Program-made: the position numbers and the translations under genes
Shown here: one piece after another, positions 48,001 to 59,500 of the stretch
Position numbering within the stretch: position 1 is the first letter of the stretch
Layout: each line of letters opens with the position of its first letter
The notes under the pieces: generated by a model
Told to the model about the DNA's origin: nothing
Database searches by the model: none
The model's input: only the letters and a program-made list of their open reading frames with translations
Origin: Gyrodactylus bullatarudis
Taxonomy: Eukaryota; Platyhelminthes; Monogenea; Gyrodactylidea; Gyrodactylidae
Reading direction: 5' to 3'
Assembly (NCBI GenBank): GCA_012064415.1
Contig: SSNU01000310.1
Span: forward strand, 372,001 to 436,000
Length of the DNA: 64,000 nucleotides

Positions 48001-51000
48001 AAACGTTGGTAACAAGATCAATTTCAAAAGGTTGAGTCGACTCGCTTGGTATGATACTAGCCCCTTCTTTTAATTATTACGGTTTTCTATCCTTTTTCTT
48101 GAATATAAAAAATTGAAAAACTAACCTCTTTGCGTATACCAGAAGGATCTCTTGTAAAATCAGTTCTGAATGAGAATTCATGCTGACAATCCCCATCGTA
48201 GATTACGCAGAAATTTTCTGGTTGAATAGGTCCTTTTGATTCAATAACGGACCTATTCAAGTTTACATTTTCCTGTATGCAAGATTGCTGACATTTTTCT
48301 TTGACCTGTTCGGATAACAAGTAGGACTCTTTTAAGTTTTTTACTGATGTCTCATTGGAGAAGAGACCACTTTTTATTGTCTTTTTGCGTAAGGAACCAT
48401 CCGACTCGAGAGCTTCCTTACGTATACATGCGATGCAATTTTGAATTTCCACAGATTGACATATTGATGTAGATTCTTCAGAGGATGCCTTTTCACAGAA
48501 TTTCCCATCAAAGTTTTGATTGCAATAGCAAGCCCCACAAGAACATTCTCCATTGTTTGAACAGATACTTCCCTGTTTAAAAAAATAAAGAAGTCTAACA
48601 AAGAATTTTTAAAACTTTTAATAGAAATGTTGGTGAAGTGAACATTGAGTAGTGTTGGATTCAGATTTTTGGCAAAAGAAGGAAAATAAATTAAACCTGA
48701 TGAAAAATTAGGTCTATTAATCAATTCTGTGATTATCAATACTTTATTATCATAGGTCAGCCTCTTGTATTATTCTATTCTCTAATCTGATTGGACAAAA
48801 CCGATAGGTATGAGATCATGAAAGTATATAAATAATATTTTGTTTTTAATGAACTTGTCATACCGATGAAGAAGGCGTGTGAAGACAATCACAGTCGAAA
48901 CATTTGGATAACCATGGCTGAGAATTCTCATTTTGACCTAAGTTTTAATAAATTTTATTATAAAACTAATTTTAAATCATTTTTCACTGAATCTATTAGT
49001 TTAGAATTTCATTAGTGTTGAATTTCAATACAGAAAAATTGTACATGAAGCTTGCTGACAAGATTTTGTAAAAACAGTAGAAATGAATTATTCTTGCGAT
49101 ATTAATTAATTTTATTCTGGGAAAATAAACTTTTTCTTTCACTTAAAGATAACAGATTTCTCTGAACCTCAGTGGCCAAATTCGAATTTTTTGTCTATAG
49201 ACGGTTTAAATATTAGGATTTAATCGTTTCAAGTCGATAAAAGTTCAAAAGTTTGGAAATTTTTCCTCACCACATCAGAGAAATACTTATCTTCCAGACT
49301 ATCCGGAGTAAAATATTATTGAGTTTTCATATCAAACTAGCTTGACAATTCCATCTTACGACATGTCATTTTAATTCGTTGATGTAGGTATTTTTATCCG
49401 ATTCTAGTTTCTGTATTTTTTTTATTTTCGATGAATCTATTCGATATTATATTCAGTACAATAAAAATAAGAAAAAGTAATTTGGTAGTTCTTATTGCAA
49501 TAGAGAAACCGGGAAGATATTTTTCTTCTCATACGCATCAACTTGAAAGAGAAAATCTTTTTCTTGTAAACAACTCCAGTGTCTCTTGTTGACTCAGTAT
49601 TGATTCATCTTGTGAAACAGATTAAATAATCAAATGTAGTTGGCTCTTCAACTCGATTTAAAATGTTTTCAGCATGAAAATACGTGTAGTAATCGGGGTA
49701 TAAAATTAGATTTATAAAGTAAATATAGAAAACGTTTAAAAAGTATTGATGGGTATGATTATAAAATACCTAATTTACTAGCATTAACGATGATACAGAC
49801 AATAGGCTGAAATCTTTGAAAAGATGGGATTTACGTGTTTACTTGAGTTCAATTAGAGTTGGTTAGATTAAATTTCCCTCATTGATTTAGGTTCTATTTA
49901 GCTCGGAATTTTTTTTCAGATCTGCACCGATAGAAATGCGTCTCATCAAGTTGATCTTTTTAGAAATATTTTTCTTCTAAACTTACATCTTCGCTTTTAC
50001 AGGCCTCGAAATTCTCCAGACAATCACATGCTTCTCCAGAGAAATTTTTGTTACATTTACATTTCCCATCGCAAGAACATGTACCGTAGCTAGGACCACC
50101 GCAAGGTTCTTTATTTATCGAAGATAACTTGCATTGTTTGCATTCACAAAAGTTGCCAATAATCTTGGGACTGTTACAGAGACATTCATTGCAAGAGCAT
50201 GACCCTCTTGAACTGCAAATCTAGGAGAAAATCAGATTTCACTTAAAGTTTCTCGATTTTAACAGTCATCTCAAAGTTTTACCATAGTTATATTGATATC
50301 TATTCTTGGAGAAAATAATTTTAGAATAAAATTAGTTTCAAGATTTATTTATCCATTTGTCTTAATATTAACTAGGTGTAGGTGATATTTTTTAAAGATC
50401 ACAGGCAGACAGTCAAGAACTGATTCTCAATATACAATATTTGATAGACTAATCAATATATATCCACTGGGCTATATTATCCAGAGCTGTGGGTTTTGGT
50501 CTTTCATACGATGATGGGTTAATTTGTAAAATATATCATTTAACCTTTTTGATTTCCTCTTTCACTTTGAAGACAAAAAGAACCAGCTGGAAAATTCGAA
50601 AAAATCTTTTTCAACTGATAAAAGGGGCTTCATAGTCTTGATATTTTTGTTATCTTCATATCAACCAAGTGTACATGAAGTGATAACTCACTCCATCGTT
50701 ATTTGAGCATTTAAACTGTTCATTGTATTCCTTACACTGACACCGGGAACCTTGATAGCCCTGAGAGCATTCACAAATTCCGCATATTTTCTTTCCATTT
50801 TGAGAACATTCTGAGCTGGTCTTTGATACACTGGCGGGTGAGTTACATTTTTCACAAGAACAATAAGTTTCAATGTTGATAATCGATTCTGTCTCCTCAT
50901 AGCCGAATACATGGACGGATATTGGTCTTGAATTTCCGTCAGTATTACACCGAATTGGTTTGACAACCAGTTTAATTTCCAGCTCTTGGTTTAGGCTGAC

Positions 51001-53393
51001 ATTCTCACATATTCTGCCATCAACCCAGGTTTCCTTTCCATTGCAAGAGACTTGAGAATTAACCTGGAAATATTGAAGAAATTTTAAAATCATTGTTATT
51101 GAATGGCTCTTTAGAATTTCAGATCTAGTTTGAAAGAATGAATTTTTTTAATAGTAAGTTTTAACCAAGCTTTCTCAATTAGACAGATAGTTTATGACGT
51201 TGTTCGCTTTTTCTTTGATTACACAGACTACCATCATTTGGTTTTTTTTGAAATATGTTTATTAACAACCCTATAAGAGGTGATACGAATTTATTAGTTA
51301 CAAATTTCCCAATGTAGTTGGGACGGATTTTCATTCATTTAGAAGGAACTGCAGTGACGACTTGAGAAAGAAAACATATTTTATTAAATTTTCAAATATG
51401 GATTGAATAAAAAGTATCTATTCAGAGATGATAAAGAAGCTCTTACTTTTTTCAAAATAACATGTGAATAGGCATCCAAAGAAGAAAAAACCAAATGTTC
51501 CTTAAAAATTCTTGAATAGAGGCACTCTGTATTTAAGGATCAATAAAATTTTAAATTAATCTCTGCAATTCGAAATTCTTTAAGTAATATAAGTTTTAAT
51601 ACCAAATAAAAAGTCATAGACTTGTATTTCAATAGAGAGTCAAATCCTAATTTTTTGTCAGCCAACAGAAACTGATTGAGTAGTTGTTGAAGAGTTTTAA
51701 TTTTGAACTAGGTGTTCTTCAGGGAGCTGTTCGGCATAGATTGACTATAACTTTGTTTACTTGCTACCTGACTATTTTATCTTCTGACTTGATCTATAAA
51801 AAGAAAAGGACGAGAAGGGTGTGTCGCCAGAAGAAAAATACGACATGTATTCGAAACATTGTGAGTCCAAATTATTTTTACAGGGTAATCTAAGTGAATT
51901 TTTTATTCTAATCGTAATTTTAATTTTCCTTCAAGTGATCAGAGAGTATTACTATAATAATTACTTATAATTATTATAAAAGTCACTTATTTTCAAAGAA
52001 ATACTACACTCTTCTCTTCCTTTTCTTATCATACAGATTGACCAATACAAGCCAGAAGACAAAATAGCAAGCGAACAAGGTTACAGTCAAAGTTGAAGAG
52101 TTTGTTACTTTAGAGGTGTAATTTTATAAAAATAAAAAATAGTAGTAATTTTAAGATAAAAAGCATAAAAAACAGGTGTAAAGTGCATTAAATGTATCTC
52201 ACTTCATAATAATCTGAATCATATTCAATGATGAATTCAATTTTAGAAGCAATCTCTTTCAGATTCTTGTTGAGTAGATCAATAATGTCTCTTCCATTGT
52301 CACTAATTACACCAACACTGGCACTTGTCATGTAGTTGGCTAATTTCTCATAGAAACTTTTAGTTTCCTTGCTCACGGCAAATATCATGGACACGCCATT
52401 CTTGAACATTTTATCAGAAACCTTGAAATGAGACCTTAAACACTTACCTCAGCTATACTTGGATAATCGAATAGATGACTATCAGGATAATGCCAGTAGG
52501 GATCTTCGTTTTCAAATTTCATTTCAAGCTTACATTCGTTCGGGGCAGGACGTATAATTCCAGCAGTTTTTCCATCCCCTGCTACATGTATTAGCCCGTC
52601 ACTAGCATAAACAACAACTTTTCTAGCTTTTGTTCTCCAGCCGATTTCCTTCTGACAGAGGATCAATTGAAGAGCAGCGTCAAGTCCACCTTCAGGAGAG
52701 TCTAAATTGGCTGTATCCTGTTTTGGAATAAACTACTGAAACTAACTGTCATATATCTTGTGCGTTCTTGAAAATTTGTAAAATTATTCGTCAGGGGAAG
52801 AATATGTTTAATGAGAAAAGTTTCAAAACATTTCCCCTGACTATTTTCCATGCATCCAAAGGATTCTTGAACGAAAGGTATAACTGGTTTATCCACAAAT
52901 AATCCAAAACCAAGATACAAATCATCTGTAAGATCCTTTGAAGTGTCAAGGATTTCATAAGTCATTCTAGAGACATTTGTCAACAAATTTCTCATTGTAT
53001 GACTAGCATCGACAAGAAAGTACAAGTCTATTGGATAAGTTTTGGCTGTAATGAACTTGAAATTAAATTTATTGTGGCTGTTAATTCGTAACTTGGAATC
53101 AGAATTCTTTGGCATAATATCATGATCACCACCTTATGACATTTAGAATAAGGATTACTTTCCGAAATTGTTGAGGAGAAATCTTCTATTTTCAATGAGG
53201 AACAGTTTAATCTTAGCAGGTCCGCTTTAAGACCACATCTGAAGGAGCTAACAGTCTTGAAATTACTAAAGTTTTCATCGAAGCACCATGCGCATTTTGG
53301 GTCGGCAATTATGCATTCACTACAAGTATGTTTTTTATCGCATATACTTGTTTGGTTTGATAAGAATATGAAAAATAAAATTAAAATGAACAT
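42074..53393 (-). CDS. itgb: Integrin beta subunit
   Basis: Eight exons, all phase 0: 53,393-53,133; 53,106-52,747; 52,717-52,448; 52,421-52,203; 51,063-50,692; 50,220-49,987; 48,572-48,126; 42,313-42,074. 800 residues, normal for the family. Order: signal peptide, PSI domain, beta-I domain (YPIDLYFLVDASHT at about 111-124; NLDSPEGG at about 211-218), hybrid domain, cysteine-rich EGF modules, beta-tail, one membrane helix (about 728-756) and a short cytoplasmic tail with NPLF and NPMH in place of two NPxY motifs. The MIDAS motif is D-A-S-H-T rather than D-x-S-x-S and the acidic pair after it is missing. A matrix receptor that needs an alpha partner, not seen here. Introns 1-3 are 26, 29 and 26 nt; intron 7 is 5.8 kb and full of repeats. 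Confidence 0.92.
42635..42680 (+). ncRNA. Hammerhead-like ribozyme core (PLE type)
   Basis: CTGAAGA at 42,635-42,641 fits the CUGANGA core. A perfect 6-bp stem follows (GGTACT 42,643-42,648 with AGTACC 42,659-42,664), then GAAA at 42,665-42,668 and CGTC. Helix III would be only about 2 bp with no loop, as in the minimal PLE hammerheads thought to act as dimers. In integrin intron 7, opposite strand to the gene. Confidence 0.5.
42790..43449. repeat. Foldback family A, copy 7 (complete reference copy)
   Basis: 660 bp, palindromic end to end. Left end CTAGTTAATATGAAGATGAG, right end the inverse of CTAGTTAATATGAAGATGGG. Central halves mirror each other around about 43,150. No coding capacity. 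Lies in integrin intron 7. Best copy for defining the family boundaries. Confidence 0.8.
43651..44003. repeat. Foldback family A, copy 8 (diverged)
   Basis: Starts AGCTAGTTGACGTGAGAAGA and resembles the family left end; the rest is heavily changed, ending near ATTTCTCATGTCAACTTGCT. In integrin intron 7. Confidence 0.5.
44004..45339. other. Intronic stretch, nothing recognised
   Basis: Within integrin intron 7. No coding frame, repeat or transposon end that I can support. Confidence 0.3.
45340..45795 (-). repeat. Dispersed repeat family B, copy 2
   Basis: Inverse relative of 29,375-29,815 over its whole length, moderately diverged. In integrin intron 7 and abutting a partial family A fragment at about 45,811-45,990 that begins AAAGTTGGGAATCTATGA. 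Confidence 0.65.
46379..47315. repeat. Inverted-repeat-bounded block around a LINE RT fragment
   Basis: Arms of about 97 bp, 46,379-46,475 and 47,219-47,315, differ at only a few positions; outer edge AGGGATATCATCAAAA. The interior contains a broken LINE reverse transcriptase piece. Either a transposon carrying the LINE fragment or a MITE split by a LINE insertion. In integrin intron 7. Confidence 0.65.
46560..46850 (+). pseudogene. LINE reverse transcriptase fragment
   Basis: Reads VPKCSIIRPLY (a damaged V-P-Q-G-S-I-L-G-P-L motif), then KYVDVL at the place of the YADD box, then QLNHLDNNLEKTGLKMNCSK with the G-L-x-x-N-x-x-K pattern of finger-palm motifs. Frame changes between pieces. Probably the same LINE family as 3,250-5,343. 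Confidence 0.65.
47316..48125. other. Intronic stretch, minor tandem repeat
   Basis: Integrin intron 7 next to exon 7. Three copies of an 11-base unit close to ATGAGATTAAA at about 47,796-47,820. Nothing else recognised. Confidence 0.3.
48851..49000 (+). repeat. PLE-terminus-like repeat with degenerate hammerhead-like motif
   Basis: In integrin intron 6. GATGAAGAAGGCGTGTG, then CACAGTCGAAACATTTGGA has the same plan as the core at 42,635, but the conserved first C is lost and the stem is weak. The following sequence matches the head-to-head pair at 39,930-40,090. Confidence 0.45.
51700..52098. mobile_element. PLE family 2 terminal repeat, rearranged
   Basis: In integrin intron 4. 51,820-52,098 matches on the plus strand the inverse of 55,970-56,300; 51,700-51,800 is an inverted partial copy of the same end, so the two pieces face each other. 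A hammerhead-like motif (CAGAAGAAAAATA, then TATTCGAAACATT) lies at 51,830-51,868. Confidence 0.6.
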
Positions 53394-53501
53394 TTGAAAA
53401 TCTACAAGTTGTACGAATATGCTTAAATGGATAATAAAAACAAAATATTCTCATATGAAATAAATTTTTTGTTTAAATAAAAAACTTGTACTATTATAAA
53501 A
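53394..53501. promoter_or_regulatory. 108-bp divergent intergenic region, integrin beta / PLOD
   Basis: Separates the two start codons and must hold both promoters and 5' UTRs unless a 5' non-coding exon lies elsewhere. Very AT-rich. A TATTATAAAA run ends one base before the PLOD ATG, and TACAAGTTGTAC (near 53,402-53,413) is a near-palindrome on the integrin side. Confidence 0.5.
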
Positions 53502-56500
53502 ATGAAACTTCGAGGTATTCTATTACTTCTTTCTATATTTTCCTTAAGATGTCTTTCTGAAAGTAATTTAATTTTACTTTTATTACTATATTAGAACTTA
53601 TTGCCATTACTGTGGCTACTGAAAAAAATGATGCTCTTATTCGATATATTGAATCAGCAGAAATAAATGATGTTGATTATGAAATTTTTGGCCTCGGGGA
53701 AGAATGGAAAGGTGGAAATATGGAATCAGGTCTTGGAGGTGGTCAAAAAGTCAATATTCTCAAGAGAGAACTGCAAAAATATAAAGATGATGAAGATACA
53801 ATATTACTCTTTACAGATTCATACGACGTTGTCATTAATGATAAAGGCTCTTCTATTCTCAATAAATACAGACAGTTAAACCATAAAGTAGTATTTGGAG
53901 CAGAGGATTTTTGCTGGCCTAAGAAAGATTTTGCAGAGAAGTATCCTATGGTGCCAAAGAATTCTAAAAGATTCCTTAACTCTGGGGGTTTCATTGGTCG
54001 TGCTGATCTAATTTACAAGATTTTGACTGTTAAGCAAATCGAGGACACTTATGACGACCAATTATACTATACAGAAATATTTTTGGATGAAAATTTTAGA
54101 GTAATTATTTTTAATTGATTATCTTTCATTCAGCAAGAAAACGACATTGTTTTGGATACAGAAACAGTTTTATTCCAAAATCTAAACGGAGCCTTGAATG
54201 AAGTGACTGTTCGATATCAAGATGGTAGAGGAACTTTGTTCAATGTGCGAACTCAAAATAGCCCTGGAATAATTCATGGAAATGGACCTATAAAGGTGAG
54301 TAAACATTATCATTGTATATACGTGTAAGTAGATAAAGAATATTTATTGATTTTTCCCCACACTAAAATCAACCAATCAGAATTGAGATGTGTCTTTCAT
54401 GTTTTTTTTCATTGTTAAACTTCCTATCGTTTTATTACACGTATTTGGATTTGATGTGAATTTTTTCTCTAGACTGAATTCAACACTCTAGCCAATTATC
54501 TGACTCATAACTGGAATCCACAAGAAGGCTGTCTAATATGTCAGAGGAACCTATTGGAATTGGTAAGCACATTGATTCATTTTCCTTTGGATGAATCATA
54601 CTTTTGATTTAATCTTCTCTTTTAGGATGAAAATAGTTTACAAATTGATGTAGCCATTTCAATCGATCGTCCTGTTCCTTTTATCAAGGAATATTTTGAG
54701 AAAATTGAAAAACTCTCTTACCCAAAGAAGCTGATTAACCTCTCAATTTATTCCCCTGTAAGTTAAAATCTTGAAAAATCCTTTAATTGGACATTAATTA
54801 ATTAGTTTTCGAATCATAATCATCCTGTAAAATAGGGAAAAACAAATTCACCCACCCCATCGCTTTTAAATCTGGGGGGTGGGGGCATCTTTTAGTTGGC
54901 TTTATGATTCATCCCCTTTACTTTTACATTCATTTGTACTGTAAATAAATCTTATCATTTTTAATGAACTTGGAGAAAACATTTCCAATAGGGTTTCAGT
55001 ATCTAAATCTTGTAAGGGATTATTCTTTCTTATCAAATCTTTATGTATTATTGACTCGTTCTTTTAGTTCCAACCCCTTCTTTTAGTGTTTAAAGTAAAA
55101 GGAGTTTGGTTTAGGTGAATTTGAAATCAGAACTCTTCATTTTATTGATCAATCTTTTAGTACCTTCTACTGCATATTCCCTTTGCTTGGAATTACATTA
55201 ATACCAAAGTTTAATTTGCTCTAATATTTTTTATTCAGTAGGATTTCTAGAACTTTCTAGCGCTAGGTTAAACTCTAAACTTCTTTTAGAATAGAAATTT
55301 TTATTAATCTGACTATTAAAATAAACGTTTAGCAATAAGTCCGATATTTAAAAGTTATGAAAAATAGTTTTTAAGAGGCCATCAAAGGCACATGTGGATT
55401 TGATATTCGTCACCTGGATTTTATTGAGTATCAGTTTGGATCTGACTCGAAGAGGAAGGATGTCTTAAAAAGTATTCTCAGGCGTTCCTTGTGTTGTAAG
55501 TTGAGTTATCTTCTGGCTTGGTGTAGGATTTGTAGAGAATTAGGGAGCTCTTCTACTATGATTTGAATAAATGATATGTACGAGGATTTTAAAAATAACT
55601 CAAAAGGATAGACTCCAAATTCCAGGGTTAGAGAATCAATGTTATATTTTTGATAAGCTTGATGTTTTTTCTATTGACGCACCTATAATTAGCGTTTTCA
55701 AATCAGAGGGTATGATATGAAAAGATTTATTATTTCAGGAAATCAAGAAAAGATCTTGTGTGAATTAGGTAAGTTTATAGTTTAAGAAAAAACAGTACTC
55801 TGCAGTGTGAGAGGGTTCAATGCGGTATTTTTCCTAAAAAAATAGGGAAAAAAATCGGATAAAATTTTGGTTTTTTATTTTGACTAATGTTACAACTATT
55901 AGTATATGAGAATACCAGTTTTAACCGGAAAAATTGATGCAATCAACAAAAGGATATCATAATTTTGAACCGAGTAGTTCTTTAGGGAGCTGTTCGGCAT
56001 AGATTGACTATAACGTTGTTCGCTTGCTGCCTGACTATGTTGTCTTCTGGCTTGTATTGGTCTGTTTGTAGAAAGAGGAGAAAAGGGTGTAGTATTTCTT
56101 AAAGAGCAAGGATTATAAAAATTACAGTGATTTTTATAGTAATCAGAATTATTAGAGTAATAACTCTGATAATATAATTCATCACTTGAAAGAACATTAA
56201 AATTAAGATTAGAATAAAAAACATTTAGATTACCCTGATAAAAATAGTTAGGACTCACACAATATTTCGAATACATGTCATATTCTTCTTCTGGCGTGAG
56301 ATTTTTCAAAAAACTTAAGATACTTAAACCCTGTGTGTCCAATCAAAACATTAAACCAATCAGATTTCTTCTCAACTTTAATCAATCAATTCTAACCAAC
56401 GATTTCCAATATTTATATCCGTCTTATTACCATTAACAACCTCGTTTAGTTTAATTTCTATAGACTCCAAAATCATATTTTTATACTTATTTCTCATGTT

Positions 56501-59500
56501 TCCAAGACTTCTTACGTCATTAAAATCTATAATATGATCTGGATTATAAACACTGGGCTAATAACAGAATATAACAAAAGGATATCAGTCAAGAGAAGTT
56601 AATATTGTATTCTCCTCCTTAAAAGGATAGGATCCATAACGTATTAAGAGCGTTGTTTTATTAACTCTCAAGTTGAGTCTAGTACTCTTCACTCAAGTTG
56701 AATCCCCTAATGTAGTCTTGTAGTCTTGAAAAACAAGTTTATGAATTTATAAATAAATATATCACATCATGTAACATAGATACTCGTGTTAATATAAGGA
56801 ACCTGGATTAGTGTATTTTTATACAGTGGATCGAATCCCTGGATAGCTTGTGAAAAGATCCTACTTAAAATTTTATATCTATACCTGATAAACCACTATG
56901 CTTTTTTAAATTGAGAATTAGAAAAGCAATCTGAGGTTTTCATACCCAATGTTTTATGTAAGGGATGAAAATGATTTAAAAATTAAAATTCAAGCTTTAG
57001 AACGATTGAAGTTCAACCTTGAGTATAACCTTTCTAATTCGCAAAAAAATTTAAGTAGGGAATAAAATTAATCTTCATATTTCACTACAGTAATCCTTTC
57101 GATGTTCTTACAATATATATTCTAATACATCCAGAATGCTCGTATCAGCAAAGTTAGCTAAGGGTCCTATAATCCATGTATGGATTAGATTTTAGAAATC
57201 GATATCTAATGAATCTTATTTGAGATTATAATGTAGGAAGCATTGAATTCTAATATAATAATAATTCAAGTTTAAGTAAGTCTTAGTCTAATTAAACTAA
57301 AACAATTCTTTGATTTCTAATTTTAGTTTCAAGTTATTTATAAAAAAATCCCATTCTAGACAGAAGTCCACGAAAAAGTTGTCAGTGATTTTCTCGAAGC
57401 ACACAAGGACTCCTACAATTCTGTAGAACTGATCAAAGATGACTTCAGCAAGGACCCGCTAATCAAGTTCAAAAAAGTTTTGTAAGTAAACCTCAAAGAT
57501 ATGACAGCCTTTTTCATAAAGTCTAATATCTTTTCGAATCTTCAGCGATAAATGCAGTCAAGCTGAATCGTGTTCATATGTTCTCCTCTTGAATGGAATT
57601 AGCCATATAACAAATGTTGATTTGATTCAAAATTTAATGATCTACAATCGAACCCTTGTTGGTCCGAAACTGACAAGACGCGGCAAGTTATGGTCAAACT
57701 TTTGGGGAGCGCTTGCCAACGATGGTTACTATGCTCGTTCTGATGATTACATTGAAATTGTTGAAAATACCAAAAGGTAACTAACTATTTTTATTATAAT
57801 TTGAGTCAATATTCAGTGGTTTTAAAATATAAAAATTAAGCAAAGTGTGGCTATATAATACATGGTATATATTCTTTGGAAAAAAAAACAATTAGAAACA
57901 CGATTCATATTTATATTATTTTTGGATTTAATAGTCTTTCTTGTTGTTCCATGTTTTACTAATACAGTATGTATAGATTCCATAAAGCAGTCGAGTTATT
58001 TTCAAAATTCATTCAATTGAAAAATTTCGATTACAATGAAAAATTTACCTTGATGAAATTAAAAGGGTGAGGTATCGTGTTCCTTATCAAAAGAGAAAAA
58101 TTATTATCTTGAATAGTTTACATTAATAATCGATGGCTCAGATTTGAGACATGGCTGGCTGTGTTCCACACATGTTTTTTTGAATTATGAAAAAGTATTT
58201 CGAAAGAAGTCTTGTTCAATTCGAGATGATCATCCGCTATATGAGCAGTGCACTTCTTCAAAAAAACTAGCAAATTGAATCAATTTTAGCTCAATATTTG
58301 GTGACGTATAAAAGATGAGCATGGTAAAAACATTGCTTGAAATACTTTACTTTGAAAATTTTATGTGAGCAGGATACCAACTATGTCTATCCGACAAAAA
58401 TTCCATTTCTTATTCTTAGAGACATTTTTATGTTTTTAATTTGACTCGGAATCCACAAAAAATGTAGACACAAGTTTATCGATGAATTATGAACACACTC
58501 TTGCGAGTTAAAAAAATCCTTAAAAAGAAAAGCAGTACTCTATCCGCTATTATTTCTAGTTTTGAGGCATTTTATTTTTGAATAATTAATTCTAAAGTTA
58601 GAAATTATTTTCATGCATGATATATATGAATTATAGAGGCCTTTGGAATGTTCCGTACATCTCAGGTTCCATGCTAATTAAGAAGGAGGCATTGCCAGCC
58701 ATTTCTAAGGAAATAAACAATTCAATACACGAGACAGTCAAGACACTTCCATTTGATATGGAGTTTTGTAAGATTCTGAGAAAAATGGTGAGGCAATTTT
58801 AGTAACAATTGATCAAATTGCTTAAATTCAATAATCTTTCGATTTTCTCAGAATATCTTTATGCATGTTGAAAATGTCAAGAGTCATGGATATCTGGTGA
58901 ATGATGAAGGCGTCACAACTGAGCATTTGAATAACGATCTATGGCAGATTTTTGATAACCCACAAGTAATATATTTATTTATATCTACTTCAAAGTAGTA
59001 AGGTAATAATAATAATCTATTTAGGATTGGGAGGAAAAATACATTAGTCATGAATATCACAATTATGCTCAGGAACAATTTCGTATGGAAGACTTCCCAC
59101 AGCCTTGTCCAGATGTCTTTTGGTTCCCTCTGCTGTCAGAAAAGTTTTGTGATGAAATTGTCGCTGAAATGGAATTTCATGGCGGCTGGTCAGATGGCTC
59201 AAATAAAGACTCTAGATTAGAGGGCGGATACGAGAATGTACCCACTCGAGATATTCATATGAGACAGATTGAATGGGAACCTCATTGGCTTCACGTCCTC
59301 AAGAAATATGTCAAGCCGATTCAAGTCAAAGTTTTCCAAGGCCACAATGATGAGGTAAGAAGCTTCTTCAAACTTGTGTTTTGGAATAGAAATTTATTTG
59401 CTGACATAAGTTGCCTTATTTCCTCGAAAATATTCTGAGGTTGCTGACTGAGAGTCATGCTGGGGTTAAGAAAAAACGAAGTTTTTGGTGAATAAAGCTT

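Noticed and set aside
55899..56342. 147-residue open frame on the minus strand
   Set aside because: The same sequence recurs at 51,820-52,098 and lies between the target duplications of a PLE insertion; it is a terminal repeat, not a gene.
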